From: Saccharomycopsis crataegensis
Lineage: Eukaryota; Ascomycota; Saccharomycetes; Ascoideales; Saccharomycopsidaceae
Length of the DNA stretch: 64,000 nt
Reading direction: 5' to 3'
Assembly (NCBI RefSeq): GCF_037102585.1
Contig: NW_027043819.1
Span: forward strand, 2,170,001 to 2,234,000
This document shows, in pieces, positions 31,435-42,762 of this stretch. Both the position numbers and the translations under genes were made by a program. Under the pieces are notes generated by a model that saw only the letters and a program-made list of their open reading frames with translations, was not told the DNA's origin and searched no databases. Numbering within the stretch: position 1 is the stretch's first letter; each line of letters opens with the position of its first letter.

Positions 31435-32908
31435 TCATTTTCTAAGTTTGATTATCCAATTTCTGCAAATCTTAATTTGGTACTTATAGAAATGGTATAG
31501 TAATTGAATTGGGTATGCATATGTCGTACATGTTCTCTGCAACTGCAATAATTTCACATTCATACTCTCAACCATCATCTCCAAGATGTTCAAGAGAACA
31601 ACATTATTTTTTTTTTTCAAATTCTGTTTCATCAATTGTTCCATTGATGAGAAAATTAATTTTTCTGAAGGGATCTTTGGCGTCACTATTTGAGATTAAT
31701 GATAATGCCACAGTAGTTCGAAAGCTAATACTTTCATGATTGATGGAATAATCATTAAAATATCCAATGCTTTCTAAATACTTTGTTTTCTCATCATCTA
31801 GCATTTCCAGAATATTTTCCAGAATATCCACTGTTTCCCACTTGTTGGAATCAGATAAAATAAATCCATACTCAGCAAACAAAAAAGCATTGGAATGAGC
31901 CCCATAACTAAAATATAGTTCCTGAATCTCTTCATTAGAGGTTCTATAATTAGGATTTTCACCCGATGTGAAAACCGAAAACAGTGATTTATCAATCTTT
32001 ATAGACGAACTGTTGGAATGAGAATCATCACAATGATTAATGAAATCTACCAATGGACATAATGTAAAGTTATCATCGATGGTCTTATTATCAAATTTCA
32101 GCGGTAACTCCATATAAAGACACCGTGAGTTGATGCAAAGCCAAGACCAAAGAAATTTTTCCATTGGAATAATATCCTGGATTTCGGTTTGGGATAACGT
32201 GCACCTCTTTTTGATCAAAGATATTATAGTTTGATAATCATTTTTGAATTTATAATACTGCTTCTTAACATGTATCTGCATACTAAATGGAAGCAAAGAA
32301 ATTAAAGGATTCTTCATCAACAAATTTGAATTTTCTATATCTGATAAAACTCCACAGTCATCAATATCTTTGTGATTATTAATTTTGTCAAGGTTGTCGC
32401 CATCAATTGAGAATTCCAAGTTACAAATTTCCCAAGTTAATGGAATCCCGTAAAATGTTGGTAGTTTGGGTAGTACTTGAAGGAAAGGAGACCAAAAACT
32501 CGACTTTCTTTGACTTTCTATTACCAAATAGAATGTCACCAATTGAAAAGATGATAAGGCATAAAGATCACTGGCCTCTAGCTTTGAGTAAATGTTTCTC
32601 GAGAATTCATCATTTTCCAAAGAGCCCGGTAATTTAATAGAATTGTAATCCAAAGAATTAAACAAAAAGCAGTCTTGAGACCCTTTATATGATAGTATAT
32701 GCTTAGAACAACTCAAATAGTTTATTAGCAACGATTTGGGGAGACTAATAAGAAGTTCACGTGGTGAAAATTGTGTTGAAGAGTTATAATAAAGACCATA
32801 GCCCGATGATTCAAAATATTGTACTTGTAGTTTAGACGAGAATTTTAGATTAGATTTGGCTTCCGGATCATTTTCTCGTAGCCATAGAAGTAAGCCATTA
32901 GTATCCAT
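31435..32908 (-). CDS. SET-domain protein lysine methyltransferase (Rkm/Efm1-like), frame broken near the 3' end
   Basis: The main frame is complement(31604..32908), 434 aa from MDTNGLLLWLREND. The N-terminal GYGLYYNSSTQFSPRELLISLPKSLLI and central LVDFINHCDDS...LYFSYGAHSNAFLFAEYGF match the RuBisCO-LSMT type SET domain (NHxxx and the GxxxNxxLLxxYGF-like motif), as in yeast Rkm1, Rkm4 and Efm1, which methylate ribosomal proteins or eEF1A. The frame ends EFEKKK at an A11 run (plus-strand T 31607-31617). Directly beyond, the next frame continues NNVVLLNILEMMVESMNVK to a stop at 31435, which looks like the rest of the substrate-binding C-domain. Either the homopolymer length is misread or the allele truly loses its last 57 or so residues. 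Which family member this is remains open. Confidence 0.7.
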
Positions 32909-33536
32909 AATAGATTATAAATAATTATGCGAATGTTGAGATAGGAAAGCAACTACTTTCTTGTAAAGTGAAAAGATCTATGAGGATATTTATTCAGCTT
33001 GATCATGTGTATTTACACGTGCATATTTTAAAGGGCAAAAGTTGGCAGCCATTTATCTTCAATTTGAGCAGTTGTTGTTATTCTTTTTCTGATTCTCTGG
33101 TTAACATGAAACTGTAGTCGATTTGGAGTGAAAACTGGTTTCCATCCATAATGTAAATGAAGACTGAGTCATGTTTAATGTATGGTAATGTCTATCAAGT
33201 GAGCCCAACATCGCCCCCAAAATTGTTAGCAAGTACAGTAGTGTCAAGGCAGGGCATAATGGAAATCATTCTAATTAAAGATTATTATCCTCTTTGCTTT
33301 ACCAGCTCCTAAGAATCTGTTACCTATAATCTCATTGGATGGCGATAACAGTACAAACCTGTAATGAAAGTAGCATGTCTAAAGACAATTACCTCAAGTC
33401 GTTAGCGCTGTCTTGAGTAACAATTTCAAATAAATGAAACCCAAAATAAAATCATTAACATTTATTATTCTTAAAATAATAAACAATTGAGAGAAAATAT
33501 GGAACTCACATTGTTCGAAACCTTCCTTCATTCCAT

Positions 33537-33576
<40 letters not shown>

Positions 33577-33710
33577 GCTGATGTTAGAAAATCAAACATC
33601 CATACACCAACTGCTCAGCTCATCCTGCAAAAAAGTTTTATATACCCAAAAATAAACCAACACTGGACGCTTATCCTTCATCGAATAATTATAACAGGCA
33701 CCCGCCATTC
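32909..33710. promoter_or_regulatory. Divergent promoter of the SET gene and the Ref2/PNUTS-like gene
   Basis: 802 bp. It contains ACACGTGC (CACGTG at about 33016-33021) and a (CA)n microsatellite at 33538-33574. Nothing else was recognised. Confidence 0.4.
33538..33574. repeat. (CA)n microsatellite
   Basis: Eighteen CA units, about 135 bp upstream of the Ref2/PNUTS-like ATG. Confidence 0.95.
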
Positions 33711-34041
33711 ATGAACCCAGATAGTTTTATAAATTACGGAGTGGTAAGCGGGACTGATACGTCTGCAGATCAGACACATCTTCCTCCTAATAATGAGTTC
33801 TCTCCGTTCCAGTTTGCCAACCAAATATCACCACCTCAACAACAACAGCAACAACAACAGCAGCAGCATATAGGCAACGATGTACATAGCCTTAATGGGC
33901 AGATGAACCTGATTCACAATAACATAGGTCATCAATTTCAACAACAGCAATTTATACACCAGCCGTTTCCTCTTCATCAGCAAAATTTCGGACCAACTTC
34001 CCAGCCTTTCTACCCTTATGTTATTGGTCAACAACACCAGC

Positions 34042-34102
<61 letters not shown>

Positions 34103-36617
34103 GCAACAGCAGCAGCAGCATCAGCAAAACCAGCAACTACTACAGCAAAATCCACCACCACCACAACAACAACAACAGCAGCAGCAGCAGCAGCATTTCC
34201 AACCTCAGAATCAATCGCAGCAGCATCAAATCAATGATAATTATTATCAAATGATAAACAGTATGATGGATTTCAATAATCAGCACCAAATGCCTGCACC
34301 AGGTATTAATTTGAATAATTTTCCTAATCAAGAACAGCAATTTCAACTAAACTCATTTATACCTAATCTGGTTTCTGGCCATTCGCTGGCGAACACTGTG
34401 GCCAACGACAATGATAATAGTGACAGTAATGATGAAATAGTTGACATAACCGATGATGTTCAAAAAGATCCGGGGCTATTGGGAGCTGATTTTTCTTTAT
34501 CTAACGATGCTAGCCAAGTGAGATTAGACATTGAAAAGTATAATAAGATAATACAACAACGAACTTTAAATGGTATTCTAAATAACACTTTTGCCACAGT
34601 GCCCTCAGGATCTACGGTGCCTTTGCCATCGCTTACAGCCATTAATTCTCCTATTAATCCTTCTTCTACTATTACTACTAATGCTAATAATATTAATATT
34701 AATAACTCCCAATTTAATAATATAAACTCTGGCCAATTGGCGCCGCTTACTGGCCAATTTAGAGCTGAAAAACCTTCTCAAACAATTAAAGTTAAAAGCT
34801 CTATACCGACAGGTGCTTTTGCTCCAAAGAATTTTAAAAAGAAGGACATAAAAGCGAAGAAAGATCAACTAAGCCCAACAGTTACCCCACAGGTGATTGT
34901 TCTGAACACGACTTTCAGGATAGATGATAATATCAAATTAGATGAAGTGTTTTTGAAGAGGATAGACTCATTACCAAATCTATTATCAAAGCTGTCAACA
35001 GGTATAAATGATTTGAAACTATTTTTACTTGCTAATATTAAACATTTTATTTCGAATGATCAGGAAGCGCTCATGAACCGACTTGCTTTGACATTGACAT
35101 GTTTTGAAAGAGAGATTTGGGGTCAAAATCCGGATTGGAGATTTGTTTGTTTGCAACAAATTCAAGAACTAGCGAAACTCTTCGCCAACGTGTCAAAGAA
35201 TAATTCTGGGATTAATTTCAATTTAAAATTTGGTAAGAAAAATAAGCTATTTAATAGAATTTCGAATTGGTTAAGGTTTGATATCACGAAAAATAATTTT
35301 GACAATTTGCGGTATACTCTTGAATTTTTGAAAACTGTTAGATTGAGTCAGTTAGGATTAGAAAAATTCAAGCTCGTTGTTCCTTTGAAGAAATTGCAAG
35401 TTTTAGAAAATCAAGAAGAAATCAGAAGAATTACAAATGAGATTTTTAGCATTGCAAGGAAAAGTACTGCTGGTGCATCGGACAAGGAAAATGGGCAGTC
35501 CATGAAAAAAGTTAATGTTGCTTCAAACTTAATTAATGATAGTGAGAAGTCAATCAATAAACCGAAGCCAATGAAATCGTCATTATTTAACAAGTCTGTC
35601 AGCGCCACTAAGCTCGTAAAGCCTGCTGACTCCAAGAAGAGACCAGCCAACACCAGCTTGTCTAATCCAAGAGGTAAAAAACCAACACATTCACATACAT
35701 CGTCAACATTTGGACAATCAGAAGCAATCAAGAAGTCTACCAGCTTCGCTCTGTTTTTACCTGCGAAAAATTCTAGTGATGTTGACCGACCAAGTAAAAC
35801 CGGCAACTCTAATGTTCAAGAAATGGACAAGGTTAATATTGTTGAAGTTGATGAACCAGCCTCTGTTTATGAGGGTGTGAAGAGTATTTTACGGCGTAAA
35901 ACTGATAAATCGACCACAAAACGTAAACGAAGACCAGTCTCTTTACAATGGAAAGATGATAATGAAGGGTTGGTGCAAGTTAAGTTTTTTGATTTTGATC
36001 CAGATGAAAGAAAGTTGTTGGGAGTTCAAATTCCTGGCATTATGGGAATAGAAAAGTTTAGTAAGAGAACTAATACACCAGGTAATGAGAATATCATACC
36101 TTGGACTGTCAATGATGGCCAGGCATCACAATTATCACAACAAATAACACCATCGTCACCACCACCTCCACCACCACCACAACAACAACAACAACAACAA
36201 CAAAAACAGCAGCAGCAACAGCAAGAAAAGCAAGAAAACAAGGAAAAGCAACCACCAACTCATGTACCATTCTCTGCTCTGCAAACACCGGAAGTTGTAG
36301 CCGCTTTACTTCCTATAGAGGAAGATGGTAAAGTTATGTGGTGCGTACCAATAGAATTTGATTTCACTAATATACCATGGTACGAATATAACGAAGATAA
36401 TTCTGAAACTCGGGCTGGTGGCAAAATTCCTGTTAAATCAGATGAAAGAGAAGTTCAATTAAAAAGAGAAGCTGTAGTTGATGCCGTTGACAATAAAGAA
36501 GATAACCCAAGTGAGCCGCATAATGGGGGTATCAATGGCTTGACACCTGACGGGGGGAATGGATTGGTATTACATCCAAAGAACATGGTGTCTTTTGGTG
36601 CTGTGGGACTTTTGTGA
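33711..36617 (+). CDS. REF2: Ref2/PNUTS-like protein phosphatase 1-binding nuclear protein, polyglutamine-rich
   Basis: 968 aa, much longer than S. cerevisiae Ref2 (533). The N-terminal 175 residues are dominated by polyglutamine (longest run about 28 Q, from CAA with some CAG). A helical domain lies at about 390-580. A PP1-docking region at about 740-765 reads RRPVSLQWKDDNEGLVQVKF, then FDFDPDERKLL, closely parallel to the PNUTS string (basic)-V-T-W-(acidic)...FxFELDETER. A second Pro/Gln-rich stretch (about 820-845) precedes a conserved-looking C-part (KVMWCVPIEFDFTNIPWYEY). Ref2/PNUTS anchors Glc7 (PP1) in the cleavage-polyadenylation factor for 3'-end formation and termination. A basic stretch KRKRR could be a nuclear signal. 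Orthology rests mainly on the PP1 region. Confidence 0.65.
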
Positions 36618-36992
36618 CCGATAGAATATGTAGTCTAATATATTATATTTATTCGTTATATGTTTTTGATTTGTAAAATATTTTAAGCCAAATGTTTATC
36701 ACCAACCCCCAACCATTTCACATGCAGGATGAAAAACAAACAAAAAAAAAAAAGACAACAGAAAAACACAACAAATTAATTAATTAATAACAATAATACC
36801 CCAAGAGAGCGAGATTACCTTAGAAAATAACAAGCAAATTATAGAGTCTTTTCCGGTTTAATATCAAATCTTCAAGGCCTTTCCTCCCAATTCTTTTTTT
36901 TTTTTTTTTGGTTTCCCAAATTGTTTTTTCTGTTAGCGTGTACCGGTTCAATTTCTGTCAAATAATTCGCATCTCTGGATCGTTACCTCAAG
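36618..36992. other. Spacer and promoter upstream of the CSC1-like gene
   Basis: 375 bp with A-run 36740-36752, a TTAATTAATTAATTAA-like stretch near 36775, and T13 near 36897-36909. No site was named. Confidence 0.4.
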
Positions 36993-39869
36993 ATGGACTT
37001 TCTCTGGTCCTATTTTCGAATCCTTTTTTCCATGTTGCTGTACCTGTCAAATATTGATGAGACTCGGAGCCATAAAAGCGATTCTAAGATTCCTGACATT
37101 CAGCGGCCAGCCGCAAGAATGATTCGAACTCAATTGATCATTGCCGTCGTTCTAGGTCTCTTGAATTTCACAATGTTTTGCTTCTTGAGGAAAAAATTTC
37201 CAAAATTATATTGCGCCAGGATCCTCAAAAGAAGTGGTTTACCTTATATTCCAAAAAATTCGCTATTCAAATGGGTGAAAGTAGTGGTACATGATATCAA
37301 TGAGAAGCAAATCCTTGAACATGCTGGTCTCGATGCATTTGTGTTTTTGAACTTCTTTAAGATGGCCATAAAGATATTGGCTGCGTGTTCTTTCTTTGGT
37401 TTCTTTGTCATTTCTCCTATTCGTTATCATTATACTGGTGGTTATGATCAAGGCGATGATCTAAAGCGTTCCGCTGGCAATGGTGGTGCTAACAGCCCAG
37501 AAGAGTATGAAGGTTATTTGTGGATGTATGTTGTTTTCACATACACCTTCACTATTGCTATTGTTTGGACTCTATATCGGCAAACGAATCATGTTTTATC
37601 AGTTAGACAAGAGTATCTTGGGAAACAAAATTCTATTACTGATAGAACTATCAAATTATCAGGAATTCCTCCAGATCTCCGGAACGAGATAAAATTGGCA
37701 AAGCACATTGAATCCTTAAATATTGGAAAAGTATTTTCGGTAGTTATTTGTCGTGAATGGAAGCCGTTGAATAAATTGTTCGATCAAAGAAAAAAAAAAT
37801 TACAACAATTAGAAAAACAATGGAGTGCATATCTTACTCAATTGGACATTAATTTGAAAAAAGATTTTTCGTTCCAAGGCCTAGACAATGGTATATTTGC
37901 CTTGAAAAAATCAATTAATGAGCCTTATATAGACGAAGCAGTAGATTATCCTAGTACCATTGAGCATATTATCAATGGACTTTCGAATGGCGCTAACTAT
38001 GGAAATGATGAAAATGATGATTTTGATGAAGAAAGTGAATTATTGAATAGAAGAGTGACTTACAGTAATAGCATTCATAATATTGACGATGCTAATTCCA
38101 CAATAAGCGCCGGGGTTATAAATTTGGCACAATCTCAGCTCGAATTAAAGCGTCCAAAAATAAGAATTGGTTGGTTACGCCCAAAAAAGGTCGATGCAAT
38201 TAACTACCTAACTGACCAATTGAACTCAATAGACTCTCAGATTAGAAAATCTAGACTAGAATACTATTCTCCAACTCCAACTGCTTTTATCACAATGGAA
38301 TCTGTCGCATCAGCACAAATGATGGCCCAAGCAGTATTGGACCCACATGCAAACTTCTTGACCACTGAATTGGCTCCAGCTCCTCACGATGTGCTCTGGG
38401 GTAATGTTTGTTTATCTAGAAAGGAAAGGCTCGCAAAATCATATCATATCACAATAATTATTTGCATCATTAGTATCGCGTTGATATTTCCAGTGACATA
38501 TTTAGCTGCTTTGTTGAACACTAAAACCATATCCAAATTCTTCCCTGAATTGGGAGAGTTTTTAAAGAATCATAAGCTCGTGAAGAACTTTGTTACCGGA
38601 TTATTGCCAACCTATATTTTCACCTTGTTAAACGTAATTATTCCATTTCTATTTGTGTTGTTGTCATCAAAACAAGGATTTGTTTCTCATGGTGAGCAGG
38701 AGCTATCCTCAGTGTCCAAAAACTTCTTCTATTTGTTTGTTAACATGTTTTTAGTTTTTACTCTAGCTGGTACTGCTTCCAATTATTGGAGTTTTTTAAG
38801 TGATACTACCAAGATTGCAAAACAATTGGCCACTTCACTCCGTGATTTGTCTTTATTTTATGTTGACTTAATCATTTTCCAGGGACTTGGGATGTTTCCA
38901 TTCAAATTGCTATTATTTGGAGCAACTTTCAAATTCCCATTCTTTTATTCGAGCTGTACAACGCCACGAGAGTTTAAAACTCTATATAATCCTCCAATAT
39001 TCAATTTCGGTTTGGCATTGCCTCAACCTTTATTGATTTTAATTATCACCATAATTTATTCGGTGATGTCCACTAAAATTCTAATCAGTGGATTGGTGTA
39101 TTTCATTATTGGCTACTATGTTTATAAGTATCAGCTCATGTATTCAATGGTTCATCCACCCCACTCAACAGGAAAGGTATGGCCAATGGTTTTTAGAAGA
39201 ATCATATTGGGATTATTGATATTTCAATTGACGATGGCTGGTTTATTAGCTTTGCAAAATGGATTCATATTGGCGATTTCTCTAACACCATTGCCTTTCA
39301 TTACTTTTGGCTTCCTCTACGACTTCCAAAAGCATTTTGCCCCATTATCTTATTTTATTGCTTTGAGATCAATTAATCAAAACGACTCATTGGAAAGTCA
39401 GTCGCGTTATTCTGAGACACCTGAGACTTTGGCAAGTGAAAGCTCTGATAATGACAAACATGGAAAAGCGTCGATTGAACCCGGAACAATTCAAGATGTT
39501 ATTAGTGAAAATGAAGATTTTGGAATAGCATCGTCAGATTTGGGGCATAATATTCTTGAACAAAATGCGTCATTTTCCAGTGAATTCTTGTCGTCAACTG
39601 ATCTGAATCGGTTTGACTTTCTGAGAAATCAAAAAAAATCTAATCATTTCGGGAAATCTAACGCGTACCCGCATTTGAAATCTGTTTCGCGGGCCCCAAT
39701 GGGTGAGAAAACCTTAGACGAGATTAGAGAAAAGAATTCCACTTATGAGTATCCATATTTAATTCAATGTTTAGATGGCCCATGGATAGCGTTTGATGGA
39801 AATGAAATTGTCATGCTAAACGATGGGATTACTACCCACAAAAAAATTGAGTTTTTTGAATGGGAGTAG
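36993..39869 (+). CDS. CSC1/OSCA-family membrane protein (calcium-permeable, osmo/mechanosensitive channel family)
   Basis: 958 aa. The N-terminal membrane part includes RTQLIIAVVLGLLNFTMFCFLRKKFP (about 45-70) and EHAGLDAFVFLNFFKM (about 109-124), typical of fungal Csc1. A long cytosolic region (about 200-470) carries RNA-recognition-fold-like segments (DRTIKLSGIPPDLR and PTAFITMESVASAQMM). The 7-TM core (about 485-795) contains FFYLFVNMFLVFTLAGT and DLIIFQGLGMFPFKLL. A 160-residue Ser-rich tail follows. Relatives are S. cerevisiae Csc1 (YLR241W), Rsn1 and Phm7; the GLDAFVFL motif and layout lean towards Csc1. OSCA/TMEM63 relatives are mechanosensitive cation channels; in yeasts the role is less settled. 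Plasma membrane is likely. Confidence 0.8.
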   Translation: MDFLWSYFRILFSMLLYLSNIDETRSHKSDSKIPDIQRPAARMIRTQLIIAVVLGLLNFTMFCFLRKKFPKLYCARILKRSGLPYIPKNSLFKWVKVVVHDINEKQILEHAGLDAFVFLNFFKMAIKILAACSFFGFFVISPIRYHYTGGYDQGDDLKRSAGNGGANSPEEYEGYLWMYVVFTYTFTIAIVWTLYRQTNHVLSVRQEYLGKQNSITDRTIKLSGIPPDLRNEIKLAKHIESLNIGKVFSVVICREWKPLNKLFDQRKKKLQQLEKQWSAYLTQLDINLKKDFSFQGLDNGIFALKKSINEPYIDEAVDYPSTIEHIINGLSNGANYGNDENDDFDEESELLNRRVTYSNSIHNIDDANSTISAGVINLAQSQLELKRPKIRIGWLRPKKVDAINYLTDQLNSIDSQIRKSRLEYYSPTPTAFITMESVASAQMMAQAVLDPHANFLTTELAPAPHDVLWGNVCLSRKERLAKSYHITIIICIISIALIFPVTYLAALLNTKTISKFFPELGEFLKNHKLVKNFVTGLLPTYIFTLLNVIIPFLFVLLSSKQGFVSHGEQELSSVSKNFFYLFVNMFLVFTLAGTASNYWSFLSDTTKIAKQLATSLRDLSLFYVDLIIFQGLGMFPFKLLLFGATFKFPFFYSSCTTPREFKTLYNPPIFNFGLALPQPLLILIITIIYSVMSTKILISGLVYFIIGYYVYKYQLMYSMVHPPHSTGKVWPMVFRRIILGLLIFQLTMAGLLALQNGFILAISLTPLPFITFGFLYDFQKHFAPLSYFIALRSINQNDSLESQSRYSETPETLASESSDNDKHGKASIEPGTIQDVISENEDFGIASSDLGHNILEQNASFSSEFLSSTDLNRFDFLRNQKKSNHFGKSNAYPHLKSVSRAPMGEKTLDEIREKNSTYEYPYLIQCLDGPWIAFDGNEIVMLNDGITTHKKIEFFEWE

Positions 39870-40233
39870 TTACTTAGACAGGAATTGAATCCATTAAAAG
39901 TTTTACGTTTTATATTAATCTCTTGATAGACGCTGTTTAGATCTTTTTTTGTTTGTTTGTTTGTTTGTTTGTTTTGTATTATTCTCTTGGTGCTTTTCTT
40001 TTATTTCTTAATTAATTAATTTTTATCAGTTATTTTTCCGTTAGCTTACTTAATGATGCCTTTGTATTGATCTAATAAATATATATATCTAAGTTGGCAA
40101 ACCATTAAGGTGTGATATGCACATTGCAATACATATATCTGCGTTGTTTTCAGGATTTTTGGGAAAAAAAAAATTTTAACTCATCACCGTCTACCAGTGT
40201 TTATGAAATAACTCAAATTCAAGAATATTGAAA
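39870..40233. other. Spacer upstream of the Sls1-like gene
   Basis: 364 bp with a (GTTT)n tract near 39951-39975, TTAATTAATTAA at about 40009, and (AT)n near 40079-40088. Nothing else was recognised. Confidence 0.5.
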
Positions 40234-42762
40234 ATGCTAAGGGCAAGAAGCCTTTTCGGTATCTCTGAAAGACTACCCATAGCTTCCAATTATTTAAGCC
40301 TAAAGGCACATAAAAGCTTCTCAAGTTCTTCATGTTTTTTGAATCAACCCAATAGTGCCACAAATGAATCGAAAATTATTGATGAAAACCCCGAATCGGA
40401 AGTAGCGGTGATCGATGAAGCTTCCTTCAGCAGCTCCAAAATCAATCATATTTTTGATGTTATCGATAACAAGAGGGAACTATCCCAAGTCCAGCCTGAT
40501 GAAGACTCAAATGCAAATAAAAAACTATTAGCAGACTACAACTCACAAGGGTCTAATTTGATAATATTAAGAGACGTTAGTTCTTTCAAGCGTTTACCTA
40601 AATATATTGTCAAGTATAAGGATAATGCGAAAGCTGAAAAAAAGAAGAATGGGGGTAAAACAAAAGGAAGAAAATCAGACAACCAACAAGATGACGTTGC
40701 TGTGAGTAGTGCTCTTAAATCCAGAGGTAGTAGTAGTGGCCTCAATGTTTACCATCATCTAATGGACAAAGTTGATGAGCAAAACGATATATTGCCATTT
40801 GTGAAGGGAAACAGTGACAACGATTTACTACAATCAATCACTGAACTTAAACCAAAAGTCAAAAAAATTTCTCCAAAAGATTATAAGGAGCTTTATGATA
40901 CGATATATAAGAGTTACACTAAAGTGAATCTTATGGACTACGTCAAAAAATTGCAAGGGTTTCCAATAGCCAAAAGCAAAGTAAAGAAAGTAATTATTGA
41001 GAAGATTGTTAAAGAGCTTTGGAATGTGGAAACTGATTTCAATGTTAAGAGTCTTCAAAACGGGTCTGGAATGGCAGAAAAAATCCAAACCAAAACATTT
41101 GATGTAAATGATAAAATTTCATTTTTTCTACTCAGTGAAAGTGGTCGCCTTCTTTTCAAGTATACTACGAATTTCATTAATATCATGTTTAACAGAAACG
41201 AAAGTGACAAAAAGTTGGTTGTTCAAGCAACTGGCTTGAGGTTGAACTGGTTTGAGGCTGATTTGAATAAAATTCTATCATCATTAAAGAAGCAATTCGT
41301 TGATTTGGGCGCTCTTAATAGTTTCTTCAACAAAGATAAGAATAATGTTAAACAAGTTTTACCATTAGATTATATTCAAAAAGTTTCAGATGTGTATTTT
41401 GAAAAAGTTGCTCAATTTGGTTACATCTTGAACGCGCGTTACAATCGCGCAATTCAAAAAGCTCAACGTTTTTTGGTGTGGTTCTTAAATTATAATTCCC
41501 ATTTGCTTACCAACACTAGCAATTTCCAATCATTAATTTCAAGTTCAGACCTCAAAAAGTCGTTGAGATTTTATAGGTTTGCTGACTACATGTCTTTACC
41601 TTGGATTCACAGATCCAAAGTTTGGTATAGACTTCGGGCTCCTACTTTCAATAAAAGCTATAAGAAGGGGCAGGCATTCAAGACTCGGGAAATCAGCTTG
41701 AGCGATAAGCAAATTGATGAGGTTTATGATTCGTTATTCAAGTCTAATTTATCTGGCGAAACTGTCAAGGGCTTGCCAAGTGCAAAATGGAATAAACCTG
41801 ACTTGACTGCTACTTTTGGGCAGTTATTAGTTGATGAAACAATGAAAAATGAAGCTTTAAAGAGTTTGAACAGTGATGCCGCTGGAATTATGGAAATCAG
41901 TTCTAACGATGCCGTTGATTCTTCAAGACCATACATTTTCTCGACATCTTTGCCTGATATTAAGAAGGAGGCTTATAAATTGCCAATGTTTTATCAAAGT
42001 GAGGCGGACACTGACATGGGTATGACTGAGCATGAAGATAACCATTCATATTATGTTCAAATCAAGTTTTCCCCAAGCCCTTTCGTTGATATTACCACAT
42101 CAGAGGAAGATAGTGGAAATCTTATGAAAACTGAAATTGAGAACTATTCCAAATACCCACCAATCGAAGCCTGGGTGGAAATCAATGGAAAAGATGAGGT
42201 TCAATGGGATACTTTGTCAGTGATGACGGTTGAGAAAGAATCTAATGTTTATGTGAATTTCCCTGACAAGACTTCGGATTTAAATTTGAGCAGTGCAACT
42301 ACAGGTAATTTGATCGATTTAACAACGGAAAGAACCGAAAATGAACCTTTTAATATAAATGAAGCTTTGAGAAAGCAGCCGGATTTGCTCGAATATTTCA
42401 AGGCTAGTGATCTCTCTTATCAAAAGAGAGATTTTAGACTTGAAGACAATGTGAAAATCTTTTTTGAAAACGAGGGTAGAATAACCCCAGTGGAGTATAT
42501 GTTCATTAATGCTTGTTTCAGAAAACAATTGAACCTAGAATATAATAATGGTTATTTGTTGCAATTATCTAGTATTGAAGGAGGATTTCTTGGTGGATCA
42601 AGGGTTGAGGTAAGTTTGGTGAATTATAGAAAGGAAGGAGAGGAAGATATTGGTGGTCAGGAGTCTGCTGAAGAAAATGATAATGGTGAAATATCAAGGG
42701 AAGAGTTTGGGAGTTTGTTGAGGGAGTCCTTGAAATTCATAAACTCTGTCTCGACGAACTAA
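40234..42762 (+). CDS. SLS1: Mitochondrial inner-membrane gene-expression protein, Sls1-like
   Basis: 842 aa from MLRARSLFG (the upstream in-frame codon is TTG). The N-terminus is a mitochondrial presequence: Arg-rich, Ser-rich and free of acids for about 45 residues (RARSLFGISERLPI, KAHKSFSSSSCF). Residues about 215-270 (YKELYDTIYKSYTKVNLMDY, then a Lys-rich helix ending KELWNVE) resemble the N-domain of Sls1, which couples mitochondrial transcription to translation together with RNA polymerase Rpo41 and Nam1 and lies on the matrix face of the inner membrane. The remainder is rich in charged helices, with an acidic C-end. No enzymatic motif is present. The assignment is by remembered family pattern rather than long identity. 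Confidence 0.55.
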   Translation: MLRARSLFGISERLPIASNYLSLKAHKSFSSSSCFLNQPNSATNESKIIDENPESEVAVIDEASFSSSKINHIFDVIDNKRELSQVQPDEDSNANKKLLADYNSQGSNLIILRDVSSFKRLPKYIVKYKDNAKAEKKKNGGKTKGRKSDNQQDDVAVSSALKSRGSSSGLNVYHHLMDKVDEQNDILPFVKGNSDNDLLQSITELKPKVKKISPKDYKELYDTIYKSYTKVNLMDYVKKLQGFPIAKSKVKKVIIEKIVKELWNVETDFNVKSLQNGSGMAEKIQTKTFDVNDKISFFLLSESGRLLFKYTTNFINIMFNRNESDKKLVVQATGLRLNWFEADLNKILSSLKKQFVDLGALNSFFNKDKNNVKQVLPLDYIQKVSDVYFEKVAQFGYILNARYNRAIQKAQRFLVWFLNYNSHLLTNTSNFQSLISSSDLKKSLRFYRFADYMSLPWIHRSKVWYRLRAPTFNKSYKKGQAFKTREISLSDKQIDEVYDSLFKSNLSGETVKGLPSAKWNKPDLTATFGQLLVDETMKNEALKSLNSDAAGIMEISSNDAVDSSRPYIFSTSLPDIKKEAYKLPMFYQSEADTDMGMTEHEDNHSYYVQIKFSPSPFVDITTSEEDSGNLMKTEIENYSKYPPIEAWVEINGKDEVQWDTLSVMTVEKESNVYVNFPDKTSDLNLSSATTGNLIDLTTERTENEPFNINEALRKQPDLLEYFKASDLSYQKRDFRLEDNVKIFFENEGRITPVEYMFINACFRKQLNLEYNNGYLLQLSSIEGGFLGGSRVEVSLVNYRKEGEEDIGGQESAEENDNGEISREEFGSLLRESLKFINSVSTN

